A stretch of DNA of 64,000 nt from Saccharothrix deserti (GCF_009769385.1 NZ_VKAB01000017.1:248001-312000), one strand, 5' to 3'; counted from the first letter of the stretch, positions 25,681 through 34,790 are shown. The notes: generated by a model from the sequence alone, not told the origin. Numbers and translations: made by a program.

Positions 25681-26067
25681 GTGCCGACCGGCAAGGTCAA
25701 GTGGTACGACTCGGAGAAGGGCTTCGGCTTCGTCACACAGGACGGTGGCGAAGACGTATACGTGCGGAAATCCGCGCTGCCTCCGGGTGTCGAGGGCCTG
25801 AAAGCCGGTCAGCGGATCGAGTTCGGCATGGCCGAGGGCAGGCGCGGCCCGCAGGCGCTGTCGGTGCGGCTGATCGACCCGGCGCCCTCGGTGGCGGAGG
25901 CCCGCCGCCGGCCGGCGGAGGAGCTGCACGGCCTGATCGAGGACATGATCAAGCTGCTGGAGAACAAGGTGCAGCCCGAGCTGCGCCGGGGCCGGTACCC
26001 GGACCGGAAGAACACCAAGCTGATCGCCGAGGTGGTCCGGGCCGTCGCCAGGGAGCTCGACCCGTAG
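25681..26067 (+). CDS. cold-shock domain protein with C-terminal extension (CspB-like)
   Basis: A 128-residue RNA chaperone. The cold-shock domain (1-67) has VKWYDSEKGFGFVTQDGGEDVYVRKSAL with the RNP1 (KGFGFV) motif and a VYV variant of RNP2. A 60-residue C-terminal extension (HGLIEDMIKLLENKVQPELRRGRYPDRKN...) matches the longer mycobacterial CspB type rather than the 67-residue CspA. GTG 25681 is chosen; GTG 25672 and TTG 25669 are in frame. Confidence 0.92.
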   Translation: MPTGKVKWYDSEKGFGFVTQDGGEDVYVRKSALPPGVEGLKAGQRIEFGMAEGRRGPQALSVRLIDPAPSVAEARRRPAEELHGLIEDMIKLLENKVQPELRRGRYPDRKNTKLIAEVVRAVARELDP

Positions 26068-26068
26068 G

Positions 26069-26539
26069 TCAGCTCGTGACGTCGACCGCCCACACCCGGC
26101 GGGCGACGAAGTCGAACGCGCTGGTGCCGCTGGACTCGATGCGCCTGCTGAGCTGGTGGACCTCGATCCACAGCAAGCGGTCGTCCGGGTTCGGCAGCAC
26201 CAGCGTGTAGGCGTACTTCGGGTCCCGCACGGTGAACACCTCGCCACGCCCGGGTTCCTGCTCCACGCCGTTGGCGTCGACGTACCGGAACTTCACGCCC
26301 CAGGCCGACTCGGCCACCTCGCCCGGCACGGAGATCTGGACCGGCTTGCCCGGCGGCACTCGCAACGTGCCTTCCGCCTGCGGGTCCTTGCGGCAGTTCT
26401 CCACGTCCAGGTCGCAGTCGTCCACCGGCGTGAGGTTGATCGTCCTGCCGTTGGCGTAGAAGGTCACCTCGGGAGGTGCCGGAGCGGCGCAGGCCGTCGT
26501 CAGGACCAGCAGCGAGAGGGCGAGCAGGATTCGGCGCAC
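26069..26539 (-). CDS. DUF2771-like lipoprotein
   Basis: A 156-residue lipoprotein. The signal is RRILLALSLLVLTTAC with lipidated Cys near residue 17. The mature part has an immunoglobulin-like all-beta look with paired cysteines in DDCDLDVENC, then LRVPPGKPVQISVPGEVAESAW and DRLLWIEVHQLS. GTG 26539 is a leaderless start after TAGGCT. Function unknown. It is convergent with cspB and follows the MFS gene on the same strand. Confidence 0.85.
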   Translation of the reverse strand: MRRILLALSLLVLTTACAAPAPPEVTFYANGRTINLTPVDDCDLDVENCRKDPQAEGTLRVPPGKPVQISVPGEVAESAWGVKFRYVDANGVEQEPGRGEVFTVRDPKYAYTLVLPNPDDRLLWIEVHQLSRRIESSGTSAFDFVARRVWAVDVTS

Positions 26540-26547
26540 GGCGGTCG

Positions 26548-26553
26548 AGCCTA
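26548..26553 (-). promoter_or_regulatory. leaderless-type -10 box of the DUF2771-like gene
   Basis: TAGGCT on the minus strand overlaps the stop codon of the MFS gene and ends eight bases before GTG 26539. Confidence 0.55.
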
Positions 26554-28128
26554 CGTGCCCGGCCGGGGCACGACGGGAGCGGTGCGCAGTGGGCGGTCGC
26601 CGCCCAGGCCGGGGATGAGCGTCGCGCCGCGCCGGGTCTGGACCGTCTGCGCCAGCCCCACCGCGAGCAGCACCGACAGCACGGTGAACCCGATCCAGTA
26701 CTCGGTCGGCAGCAGCACGCCGAGCGCGCCGCCGAACACCCAGCCGAGCTGCAGGATCGTCTCCGACCGGCCGAACGCCGAGGCCCGCGACTCGTCCGGC
26801 ACGTCGTCCTGGATGACCGCGTCCAGCGACACCTTGGCCAGCGAGCTCGCGGTCGCGCCGACCAGCCCGACCACCGCCGCCGTCACCAGCCCCGGCAGCA
26901 CGGCCGCCAGGACCACCGACGTCAGCGCCGCGATCAGGCACCCGATAACCACCTGATCGGGTGACCCGAAGTGCAGTCGCGCGCCCACCGCGTTGCCGAG
27001 GAAGCTGCCGACACCGGCCGCCGCCGCGATCACGCCGAGCAGCAGCACCTGCATCAACGCGTCGCCCTCGGTCTGGGCGCGCACCACGAACGCGGCGAAC
27101 AGCATCAGGAACCCGGTCAGCATCCGGATCGAGCCGTTGCCCCACAGCGCTACCACGACCGTGCGCCCCAACGGCTGCCGCTTCGGCTTCGGCTTCGCCC
27201 GCAGCGACGCGGGCACCTCGCCCTCGGTGACCTCCACCCACGACGGGATGCGCAGGCAGTAGTAGGCGTTGGCCAGGCACAGCACGGCGGTGAACCACAG
27301 CGCGCCCGGCGAGCCGAACAGGTTCGCGAACCCGGCCGCGACCGCGCCGAACACACCGCCCGCGGCCAGGCCGAACACCGTCATCCGGGCGTTGGTCTTG
27401 GACAGCGTGATGTCACGCGGCAGGACGCGCGGTGTGATCGCGGCCTTGAGCACGGTGAACGACTTGGACAGCACCATGCTGCCCAGCGCCGCCGGGTACA
27501 GGCCCCAGTTGTCGAAGTTCAGCGCCATCGCGATGGACAGGAAGATCCGCAGCACGCAGGCCGCCGCCAACGCCACCCGCCTGCCGTGCTGGATGCGGTC
27601 CAGCGCCGGCCCGATGACCGGCGCGACCAGCGCGAACGGCGCCACCGTGATCAGCAGGTAGAGCGCGACCTTGCCGCGGCTCTCGCCCGAAGCGGCGGAG
27701 AAGAACAGGGTGTTGGCCAGCGCGACCGCCATCGCCGCGTCGGCCGCGTAGTTGAGCATCACCGCGTAGGTCAGCGACGACAGGCCGGACTGCTTGGCGC
27801 CGTCGGCGTGCGCGGCCTTGCGGAACGCGGCCAGTGCCTGGCTGCTGAGCTGCTTGGTCCGGAACCAGACGACCCGGGTGACGGTGAGCTTCTTCGGCAG
27901 CGTCGGCACGGTCGGCTTGTCGTCGTCCGGCCGTGGCGTGAAGCGCGCGGACTCGCGGTCGTCACGCGGCCGGTTTCGGGGGTTTCGAGGTGGTGGCGGG
28001 GGCGCCTGCTGACCGCGCGGCGGTGTCGGCGGTGGTCCCGGTGTCGGGTACGGCCGGGTGCGCGGCTTGTACTCGTCGTCCTCCCACGGGTACCGCCGCG
28101 ACTGATCTTCCGGCCGAGGGGGCGTCAC
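26551..28128 (-). CDS. MFS transporter with Pro-rich cytoplasmic N-terminus
   Basis: A 525-residue major-facilitator permease (Rv0876c-like position). The first 95 or so residues are cytoplasmic and Pro/Arg/Asp-rich (PTPGPPPTPPRGQQAPPPPP). About twelve membrane helices follow, with the loop 2-3 element GPALDRIQHGRR. GTG 28128 (VTPPRPEDQ) is chosen. Substrate unknown; possibly efflux. The gene is followed directly by the leaderless lipoprotein gene. Confidence 0.88.
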   Translation of the reverse strand: MTPPRPEDQSRRYPWEDDEYKPRTRPYPTPGPPPTPPRGQQAPPPPPRNPRNRPRDDRESARFTPRPDDDKPTVPTLPKKLTVTRVVWFRTKQLSSQALAAFRKAAHADGAKQSGLSSLTYAVMLNYAADAAMAVALANTLFFSAASGESRGKVALYLLITVAPFALVAPVIGPALDRIQHGRRVALAAACVLRIFLSIAMALNFDNWGLYPAALGSMVLSKSFTVLKAAITPRVLPRDITLSKTNARMTVFGLAAGGVFGAVAAGFANLFGSPGALWFTAVLCLANAYYCLRIPSWVEVTEGEVPASLRAKPKPKRQPLGRTVVVALWGNGSIRMLTGFLMLFAAFVVRAQTEGDALMQVLLLGVIAAAAGVGSFLGNAVGARLHFGSPDQVVIGCLIAALTSVVLAAVLPGLVTAAVVGLVGATASSLAKVSLDAVIQDDVPDESRASAFGRSETILQLGWVFGGALGVLLPTEYWIGFTVLSVLLAVGLAQTVQTRRGATLIPGLGGDRPLRTAPVVPRPGT

Positions 28129-28191
28129 ACCCCAATCCTGCCTCACCGGGTGCGGGCTGTCGCACACATTGGGGCCGGTGAGCACCGCGGA

Positions 28192-28965
28192 TCAGCTCCC
28201 GGGGAACCTGACCCGGAACATCGTCGGCCAGTTCTTGCCGGTGATCAGGAACTCGTCGGTGCCCGGCACGGCGGCGATGCCGTTGAGCACGTCGCTCTTC
28301 GGCACGTCGGCCGGCCGGACCCCGCTCAGGTCGACGGTGTCGGTGACCTTGCCGTTGGCGGGGTCGATGCGCACCACCTTGTCGGTCTGCCAGACGTTCG
28401 CCCACACCTGGCCGCCGACGCACTCCAGTTCGTTCAGGCGGGTGACCGGCTGCCCGCCGCGGCGCACGGCCACCGTGCCGGTCTCGGCGAACGACTCCGG
28501 GTCGCGGAACGTCAGCCGGTCCGACCCGTCGCTCATCACCAGCCGGTCGCCGTCATGGCACAGCCCCCAGCCTTCACCCTCATAGGTGACGCGCCTCACT
28601 TCTTCGAGCGTGGTCCGGTCCCGCTCCATGGCCACGCCGTTCCGCCAGGTGATCTGCCAGATCCGGTCGCCGACCACCGTGATGCCCTCGCCGAACAGCG
28701 AGTCCGGCAGGTCGACGCGTCGCTCCACCTCGCCCGTCCGCGGGTTCACTCGGCGCAGCGACGACTGCCCCTCCAGGCCCGTGCCCTCGTACAGCACGCC
28801 GTCCACCAGCTCCAACCCCTGGGTGAACGCCTCGGGGTCGTGGGGCACCGTGCCGAGCACTTCGACCCGCGTCGGTCCGGCCGGCGACGCCGCCGCCGGC
28901 GGGTCGGGCGGGGTCGCGCAAGCCGCCGACAGGACGAAGAGCACTGCTATCAGGAGCCACCGCAT
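28192..28965 (-). CDS. glutaminyl-peptide cyclotransferase, lipoprotein
   Basis: A 257-residue plant/bacterial-type glutamine cyclotransferase that makes N-terminal pyroglutamate. The signal with lipobox LSAAC predicts a lipoprotein with Cys near residue 16. The five-bladed propeller carries the family motifs VPHDPEAFTQGLELVDGVLYEGTG, QITWRNGVA, YEGEGWGL, RLNELECVGGQVWANVW and LNGIAA. ATG 28965 begins just outside a 53-bp duplicated region shared with the divergent DUF3027 gene. Confidence 0.92.
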   Translation of the reverse strand: MRWLLIAVLFVLSAACATPPDPPAAASPAGPTRVEVLGTVPHDPEAFTQGLELVDGVLYEGTGLEGQSSLRRVNPRTGEVERRVDLPDSLFGEGITVVGDRIWQITWRNGVAMERDRTTLEEVRRVTYEGEGWGLCHDGDRLVMSDGSDRLTFRDPESFAETGTVAVRRGGQPVTRLNELECVGGQVWANVWQTDKVVRIDPANGKVTDTVDLSGVRPADVPKSDVLNGIAAVPGTDEFLITGKNWPTMFRVRFPGS

Positions 28966-28971
28966 GTCCGA

Positions 28972-29077
28972 AAGGGTGGCACGTGTGCGCGGCGCCGCGA
29001 AGCTGTGCGGCACAATCCACCTGTAAGGGTGGCACGTGTGCGCGGCGCCGCGAAGCCGTGCGGCACAATCCACCTGT
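28972..29077 (+). repeat. 53-bp tandem duplication in a divergent promoter region
   Basis: Two head-to-tail 53-bp copies (28972-29024 and 29025-29077) are identical except T/C at 29004/29057. Each holds the 12-bp palindrome CGCGGCGCCGCG and GGCACAATCCACCTGT. The second copy ends in the GTG start of the DUF3027 gene; in the first copy the same position reads GTA, so only one start remains. Confidence 0.97.
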
Positions 29078-29867
29078 GACCGCCACGCCGACCCAGCAGC
29101 CCGATCCAGCCCTCGCCGACCCCGCCGCGATCCGGCTCGCCCGGACGGCCGCGCAGGAGGAGGCGGGCGAGGACCGCGTGGGCGACCACGTGGGCACGGT
29201 CGCCGAGGACGAGGCGTCGGTCACCCACCTGTTCGAGGCCGAGCACGCGGGCTACCGCGGCTGGAACTGGGCCGTCACCGTCGCCTTCGCGGGCGAGGGC
29301 ACGCCGCTGTCGGTGAGCGAGGTCGTGCTCCTGCCCGGCGACCACGCGCTGGTCGCGCCGGACTGGGTGCCGTGGCACGAGCGGGTCCGCGCGGGCGACC
29401 TCGGTGTCGGCGACCTGCTGCCCACGCCCGAGGACGACCCGCGCCTGGCGCCCGGGTACGTGGGCTCGGACGACCCGGCGGTCGAAGAGGTCGCCATGGA
29501 GATCGGCCTGGGCCGGGTGCGGGTGCTGTCCCGCGAGGGCGTCCTCGACGCCGCCCAGCGCTGGCACGGCGGCGACTTCGGGCCACGCAGCGAGATGGCC
29601 CGCAGCGCGCCCGCCACCTGCGGGACGTGCGGGTTCTACGTCCGGGTCGCCGGTTCGCTGGGCGCCGCCTTCGGGGTGTGCGCGAACGAGCTGACGCCGG
29701 CGGACGGCCACGTCGTGCACGTGGAGTACGGGTGCGGCGCGCACTCCGAGGTCGAGGTCGAGGGCGGGCCGCTGGTGCCGGTCGCCGAGGTCGTCTACGA
29801 CGACGCGGTGCTGGACGTGGAGGCGAACCCGTCGGGTGAGACGTCGGCTGACGAGAGCGGGAAGTGA
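29076..29867 (+). CDS. DUF3027 protein
   Basis: A 263-residue cytoplasmic, acidic protein. Recognisable stretches are YRGWNWAVTVAFAGEG, WVPWHERVRAGDLGVGDLLPTPEDDPRLAPGY, SREGVLDAAQRWHGGDFGPRSEMA, and a treble-clef-like CGTCGFYV with a later Cys pair (VCANE, YGCGAHSEV) that may bind zinc. Function unknown; the family is widespread in actinobacteria. GTG 29076 lies at the end of the 53-bp duplication, six bases after CACAAT. It overlaps the next gene by 4 bp, suggesting coupled expression with the sacsin-like ATPase. Confidence 0.9.
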   Translation: MTATPTQQPDPALADPAAIRLARTAAQEEAGEDRVGDHVGTVAEDEASVTHLFEAEHAGYRGWNWAVTVAFAGEGTPLSVSEVVLLPGDHALVAPDWVPWHERVRAGDLGVGDLLPTPEDDPRLAPGYVGSDDPAVEEVAMEIGLGRVRVLSREGVLDAAQRWHGGDFGPRSEMARSAPATCGTCGFYVRVAGSLGAAFGVCANELTPADGHVVHVEYGCGAHSEVEVEGGPLVPVAEVVYDDAVLDVEANPSGETSADESGK

Positions 29868-32728
29868 GCGCGGACCCGGTGGACCCGTTCGGCACCGAGG
29901 CGCTGCGTGAGTCGGTGCTGGCCGCGTGGCGCGGCTCGCCGACGCGGTTCCGCGAGGACGCCAACGCCGAAGAGGACCTGAGGCTCGGCGGGTACCGCGA
30001 CCGGCTGCTGGTGGAGCTGGCGCAGAACGCGTCCGACGCGGCCGGCGCCACGCCCGGCGTGCTGCGGCTGTCCGTTGTGGACGGTGAGCTGCGGGCGGCG
30101 AACACCGGCGCGCCGCTGGACGCGGCCGGTGTGGCGGCGCTGGCGTCGTTGCGGGCGTCGTCGAAGGCCGCGGACACGGTCGGGCAGTTCGGCGTGGGTT
30201 TCGCGGCCGTGCTGGCGGTGACCGACGAGCCGCGGGTGGTGTCCCGGTCCGGCTCGGTGGCGTTCTCCGCCGCCCGCACGCGTGAGGCGGTGCCGTCGCT
30301 GGCGTCCGCCCGCGGCGGTGACGTGCCGGTGTTGCGGCTGGTGTGGCCCTCCGATGAGGCGGATCTGCCGGACGGGTTCGACACCGAGGTGCGGCTGCCG
30401 TTGAAGGCCGTCGGCGGAGCCGACAACCGGACAGATGCCGCGGCGTCCTTGCTTCCGGAGTTCGCGGCGGAGGTGCCGGACCTGCTGCTGGCGCTGCCCG
30501 GCCTGCGGCGGATCGAGGTCGGGTCGGACGCGTGGGAGCGGTCCGAGTCCGACGGGGTCGTGGTGCTGACCGGGCCGTCCGGCGCGCAGCGGTGGCTGGT
30601 GCACCGGGTCGGCGGCGAGCTGCCTGCGTCGCTGGTCGCGGGCGTGGAGTCCCGCCCGCAGTGGTCGGTGTGCTGGGCGTGGCCGATGGACGAGCCGCTG
30701 TCCGGTGACGTCCTGCACGCGCCGACGCCGACGGACGAGAAGCTGTCGCTGCCCGCGCGGCTGATCGCGACCCTGCCGGTCGAGCCGTCCCGGCGACGGG
30801 TGCTGGCCGGTGCGGCGGCGTCGTTCGTGCTGGAGCAGGCCACCCTGGCGTACCCGGAGCTGGTCGCCTCGCTGCCCGCGATCGAGCGGACCTCGCTGGT
30901 GCCGCTGCCAGGGTTCCCCTTGTCCGAAGTGGACGACCGGCTGCGGACGGGCATCCTCAAGGCGCTGCGGACGGCACCCTGGCTGCCGCTGGCGGACGGC
31001 GAGTGGGCCGCGCCGTCGACCGCGAAGGTGCTGGACCTCGCGTCGTTCGAGCTGGTCGAGCTGCTGGAGGACGTGATCCCCGGCCTGCTCGACTACGAGC
31101 TGACGCTCCCGCCGCACGCGAAGGCGCTCGCGGCGCTGGAAGTGCCCAGGCTGGGTGTGTCCGAAGTGGTCGCCGCGCTGGCCGGTGTCGGCGGCGACCC
31201 GTCGTGGTGGCACCAGGTGTACGCCGCCCTGTCGCCGATCGCGGACGTCGACTCGACGGCGCGCGAGGAGATGGGCAGCCTGCCCGTGCCGCTGGTGGAC
31301 GGGCGGCTGGTGAGCAGCCCGCGCGGTGTGCTGGTGGGCACGGACTCGGAGCTGTTCTCGGTGTCCGGTCTGCGGATCGCGCACCCCGAGGCGGCCCACC
31401 CGCTGCTGCTGCGCCTCGGCGCGACCGAGGCCGGTCCGGCGGAGCTGCTGGACTCCGACGCGGTGCGCGAGGCCGTGCACCGCAGCCTGGACGACCCCGC
31501 GCTGGACGGGCCGGAGCTGGTGCGGACCGTGCTGCGGCTGGTGTCGCGGGCCGGTGGCCGGCCGTGGCTGGCGGAGCTGGCGTTGCCGTCGGCGGACGGC
31601 GAGTGGCGGCGCGCGGACGAACTCGTGCTGCCCGACTCGGCGCTGCTGTCGGTGCTGGAGGCGGACGCGCCGTTCGGGGTGCTGGACGCGTCGGTGGCCG
31701 AGGAGTGGCCGCGGCAGGTGCTCACCGACGTCGGCGTGATCGACGGGTTCACCGTGGTCGAGGACGACTCGCCCACCGAGCCCGACCACGACCTGGCCGA
31801 CGAGGGCTACTGGTGGGACGCGTTCGACGTGCCGCCGACGCGGGTGCTCGGCATCCGCGACCTGGACCTGGTGGCGCGGGACAAGTGGCCCGAGGCGCTG
31901 GCGATGATGGCCGCCGACCCCGTGGTGTGGCGGGCGGTGGCCGAGCCGGACGGCTACACGGCCTGGTGGCTGGCCCGGTACGCGACGATCGAGGGCGTGC
32001 CGCTCGGGTCGTGGCGGCTGCCCGACGCGGACGCTCTGGACGGCCTGTACGACGTGGTGCCGTCGGTGGACCTGCCGCCGCACGTGCTGGCCGCCGCGGG
32101 TGTGCGCACGTCGTTGAGCGTGGTGGACGAGGACGACGTCACCGACCTGCTGGCCCGCCTGGGCGACCCGGCGCGCAAGCTGTCCGACGCCCTGGTGCTG
32201 CGCGTGCACGCGCTGTTGGCCGAGGTGGCGGACTCGGTGAGCGTCGAACCACCGGACCGCGTGCGGGTGCTGACCGGTGCGGCCGAGTCGGCGGACGACG
32301 TGCTGGTGCTGGACCTGCCCTGGCTGCTCGGCGTGCTGCCGCCGTCCCAGGTGCTGGCCGCGTCGGGTTCGGCGTCCGACCTGGCCGAACTCCTGGCCCT
32401 GCCGCTCGCCTCCGAGGAGGTGTCCGGCTCGGTGGTCGGCGAGGGCGACGAGGTGGTCTGGTCGGAGCTGGGCGCGGTGCGGCTGGCGTGCGACCTGCTC
32501 GGTGTCGAATTGCCGGACGGTTCGCTGACCGTGCACGACGACCTGGTCGTGGCCGCCGAGGGCGCCGAGCACTCGGTGTCGTGGTGGGTGGAGGACTCGG
32601 TCGTGCACGCCGCCGACACCCCCGAAGGGCTGGCGCGCGCTCTGGCGTGGACGACGGGACGCTGGGGCGACCGGCACACGTTCGCCGCCCTGATCGCCGA
32701 CCCGACACCGTCGGTCCTGCTCGGCTGA
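29864..32728 (+). CDS. sacsin/Hsp90-like GHKL ATPase domain protein
   Basis: A 954-residue protein with an N-terminal GHKL (Hsp90/sacsin-type) ATP-binding domain: N box VELAQNASDAAG near residue 50, LDAAGVAALASLRAS (lid start), and the Gly box VGQFGVGFAAVLAV near residue 107. The remaining 700 or so residues are Val/Leu/Asp-rich with no catalytic motif I can name. The layout recalls chaperone-like ATPases with a long substrate arm. Its GTG overlaps the DUF3027 stop (GTGA). The function is not established; the tight pairing with a zinc-ribbon-like protein suggests they act together. Confidence 0.85.
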   Translation: MSADPVDPFGTEALRESVLAAWRGSPTRFREDANAEEDLRLGGYRDRLLVELAQNASDAAGATPGVLRLSVVDGELRAANTGAPLDAAGVAALASLRASSKAADTVGQFGVGFAAVLAVTDEPRVVSRSGSVAFSAARTREAVPSLASARGGDVPVLRLVWPSDEADLPDGFDTEVRLPLKAVGGADNRTDAAASLLPEFAAEVPDLLLALPGLRRIEVGSDAWERSESDGVVVLTGPSGAQRWLVHRVGGELPASLVAGVESRPQWSVCWAWPMDEPLSGDVLHAPTPTDEKLSLPARLIATLPVEPSRRRVLAGAAASFVLEQATLAYPELVASLPAIERTSLVPLPGFPLSEVDDRLRTGILKALRTAPWLPLADGEWAAPSTAKVLDLASFELVELLEDVIPGLLDYELTLPPHAKALAALEVPRLGVSEVVAALAGVGGDPSWWHQVYAALSPIADVDSTAREEMGSLPVPLVDGRLVSSPRGVLVGTDSELFSVSGLRIAHPEAAHPLLLRLGATEAGPAELLDSDAVREAVHRSLDDPALDGPELVRTVLRLVSRAGGRPWLAELALPSADGEWRRADELVLPDSALLSVLEADAPFGVLDASVAEEWPRQVLTDVGVIDGFTVVEDDSPTEPDHDLADEGYWWDAFDVPPTRVLGIRDLDLVARDKWPEALAMMAADPVVWRAVAEPDGYTAWWLARYATIEGVPLGSWRLPDADALDGLYDVVPSVDLPPHVLAAAGVRTSLSVVDEDDVTDLLARLGDPARKLSDALVLRVHALLAEVADSVSVEPPDRVRVLTGAAESADDVLVLDLPWLLGVLPPSQVLAASGSASDLAELLALPLASEEVSGSVVGEGDEVVWSELGAVRLACDLLGVELPDGSLTVHDDLVVAAEGAEHSVSWWVEDSVVHAADTPEGLARALAWTTGRWGDRHTFAALIADPTPSVLLG

Positions 32729-32772
32729 CCTACGGATGACCGGCTGGATCACAGCCCCGGACCCGCGCCGCC

Positions 32773-32867
32773 AAGATCACCCGAACGCGCGAACCGGCCG
32801 GATCCGGGGATGAATGGAAACCCCGGATTTGTTGCCGGAAAAATGAAGGCGCGGCGCCCCGGCCCCC
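32773..32867. repeat. 95-bp dispersed repeat, copy A
   Basis: This copy aligns without gaps to copy B (39697-39791) at 79 of 95 positions. The first 23 bp and last 20 or so are identical and the middle differs. On the minus strand both copies keep the reading GAGAPRLH...SGN..GVSI.P....VRAFG-stop. No gene is otherwise supported here. Confidence 0.9.
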
Positions 32868-32902
32868 ACCTTCAGCCGAGGGACCACCAGCCGAGGGCGG
32901 CC

Positions 32903-32999
32903 CGCGGTACCGCTCAGTCCAGCCCGCATCGGGCGGTGCGGCTGCCGGGGTGGTCCGCGGTACCGCTCAGTCCAGCCCGCGTTGGGCGGTGCGGCTGCC
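32903..32999. repeat. two 44-bp direct repeats at the DUF2530 gene end
   Basis: 32903-32946 and 32956-32999 are near-identical, offset by 53 bp. The right copy encodes the last residues of the DUF2530 protein (GSRTAQRGLD-stop on the minus strand). The left copy lies beyond the stop codon, so it is a duplicated gene tail. Confidence 0.9.
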
Positions 33000-33227
33000 T
33001 CGGCGCGCGGCGGAGCGTTGCCACTTGAAGATGCCGTAGCCGATGATCCCCAGCAGGCCGCCGGACAGGCACGTCCACACCAGGATCGTGTCGTCCCCGA
33101 ACACCAGCACGCCCGCCAACGCCACGAGCCACAGGGCCGTCCCCACCACGATCGCGGGCACGGGATCGGCCAGCCTCGGCGGTAGCGGCGGCGGGGCTGG
33201 GAGGGGTGTCGCGTCCTGTTCGGCCAC
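32967..33227 (-). CDS. DUF2530 membrane protein
   Basis: An 86-residue protein with a Pro-rich N-terminus (LPAPPPLPPRLADP) and two membrane helices (about 28-47 and 50-68), ending in a basic tail (FKWQRSAARRGSRTAQRGLD). GTG 33227 is chosen (VAEQDATPL); no strong ribosome-binding site. It lies divergent from the NCS2 permease. Function unknown; the position matches Rv0879c in mycobacteria. Confidence 0.85.
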   Translation of the reverse strand: MAEQDATPLPAPPPLPPRLADPVPAIVVGTALWLVALAGVLVFGDDTILVWTCLSGGLLGIIGYGIFKWQRSAARRGSRTAQRGLD

Positions 33228-33302
33228 GTCGGGCAGGCTACCTGCCCGAAACACAGGTGGGGCACGCTCTGCCTGCCCCGCCACACCGATCAAGGAGATG
33301 AG

Positions 33303-34790
33303 ATGGCCACCGCCGACACACCAGCCACTCAGAAGCCCGGCCCGCCGCGCTCCAAGTTGGACGGCTTCTTCAAGATCTCCGAACGCGGCTCCTCGGTCGG
33401 GCGGGAGGTGCGCGGTGGGCTGGTCACGTTCGTGACCATGGCCTACATCGTCGTGCTGAACCCCCTGATCCTGGGCAGCTTCGCGGCCGACGACCCGAAC
33501 GCGAAGGTCGACGTGCTCGGCAACATCCTCACCATCCCGCAGGTGGCGGCGGTGACGGCGCTGGTCGCGGGCGTCATGACGATCCTGTTCGGACTCGTCG
33601 CCAACTACCCGTTCGCGCTGGCCACCGGCCTCGGCATCAACTCGTTCGTGGCGGTCACGATCGTGCCGCAGATGTCGTGGCCCGAGGCGATGGGCCTCGT
33701 CGTGGTCAACGGGCTGGTGGTGCTGCTGCTCGTCGTCACGGGTGTCCGCACGGCGGTGTTCAACGCGGTGCCGGCGGAGCTGAAGGCGGCCATCGCGGTC
33801 GGCATCGGCCTGTTCATCTGCTTCATCGGGCTGGTCGACGCCGGGTTCGTGCGGCGGCTGCCGGACGCGGCGGGCACGACCGTGCCGGTCGGACTCGGCA
33901 TCAACGGGTCGATCGCGTCGTGGCCGACGCTCGTGTTCGTGGTCGGGCTGGTCGTCACCGGCATCCTGGTCGCCCGCAGGGTCAAGGGCGCGATCCTGAT
34001 CGGCGTGCTGTCGGCGACGGTGCTGTCCATCGTGATCGAGGCGATCGTCAAGGCGGGCCCGTCCCGCGGCGTCAACCCCGCCGGGTGGAACCTCGGCTAC
34101 CCCGCGCTGCCGGAGCAGGTGTTCGGGCTGCCCGACCTCTCCCTGCTGGGTGACGTCTCGTTCGGCGCGTGGACCAGGGTGCCCGCGCTGACGGCCGCGC
34201 TGCTGGTGTTCACGCTGGTGCTCACGGACTTCTTCGACACCGTCGGCACGATGACCGGCCTGGGCAAGGAAGCCGGGCTCATCGGCAAGGACGGCCAGCT
34301 GCCCGGCGTGTCGAAGGCGCTGTTCGTCGACGGTCTCGGCGCGGTCGCGGGCGGTGCGGCGTCCTCGTCGTCCAACACCGTCTACATCGAATCGGCGTCC
34401 GGCATCGCGGAGGGCGCGCGGACCGGGTTGGCGAACATCGTCACCGGTCTGCTGTTCCTCGCCGCCATGTTCCTCACCCCGCTGTACGCGGTCGTGCCGG
34501 TCGAGGCGGCGGCGCCCGCGCTGGTCATCGTCGGCGCCCTGATGATCGTCCAGATCAAGGAGATCGACTTCACCGACTTCTCCATCGGCCTGCCCGCGTT
34601 CCTCACCATCGTGGTCATGCCGTTCACCTACTCGATCGCGAACGGCATCGGCGCGGGCTTCGTCAGCTACGTGGTGCTGCGCGCGCTCACCGGGCGGGCG
34701 CGCAGCGTGCACCCGCTCATGTGGATCGTGGCGGCGGCGTTCGTCGTCTACTTCGCGATCGGCCCCATCCAGGCTGCTCTGGCCGGGTGA
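33303..34790 (+). CDS. NCS2-family purine permease (AzgA-like)
   Basis: A 495-residue nucleobase transporter of the AzgA branch (hypoxanthine, guanine, adenine or xanthine; proton-driven). It opens DGFFKISERGSSVGREVRGGLVTFVTMAYIVVLNP, typical of this branch. Core motifs include ATGLGINSFVA, DFFDTVGTMTGLGKEAG and SSSNTVYIESASGIAEGARTGLANI. About 13-14 membrane spans. The ATG follows AAGGAGATGAG. It sits alone between DUF2530 and the MarR gene. Confidence 0.93.
   Translation: MATADTPATQKPGPPRSKLDGFFKISERGSSVGREVRGGLVTFVTMAYIVVLNPLILGSFAADDPNAKVDVLGNILTIPQVAAVTALVAGVMTILFGLVANYPFALATGLGINSFVAVTIVPQMSWPEAMGLVVVNGLVVLLLVVTGVRTAVFNAVPAELKAAIAVGIGLFICFIGLVDAGFVRRLPDAAGTTVPVGLGINGSIASWPTLVFVVGLVVTGILVARRVKGAILIGVLSATVLSIVIEAIVKAGPSRGVNPAGWNLGYPALPEQVFGLPDLSLLGDVSFGAWTRVPALTAALLVFTLVLTDFFDTVGTMTGLGKEAGLIGKDGQLPGVSKALFVDGLGAVAGGAASSSSNTVYIESASGIAEGARTGLANIVTGLLFLAAMFLTPLYAVVPVEAAAPALVIVGALMIVQIKEIDFTDFSIGLPAFLTIVVMPFTYSIANGIGAGFVSYVVLRALTGRARSVHPLMWIVAAAFVVYFAIGPIQAALAG

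Noticed and set aside
29795..32752. 985-codon frame antisense to the sacsin-like gene
   Set aside because: Arg/His/Gln-rich with no domain; the plus-strand frame has clear ATPase motifs.
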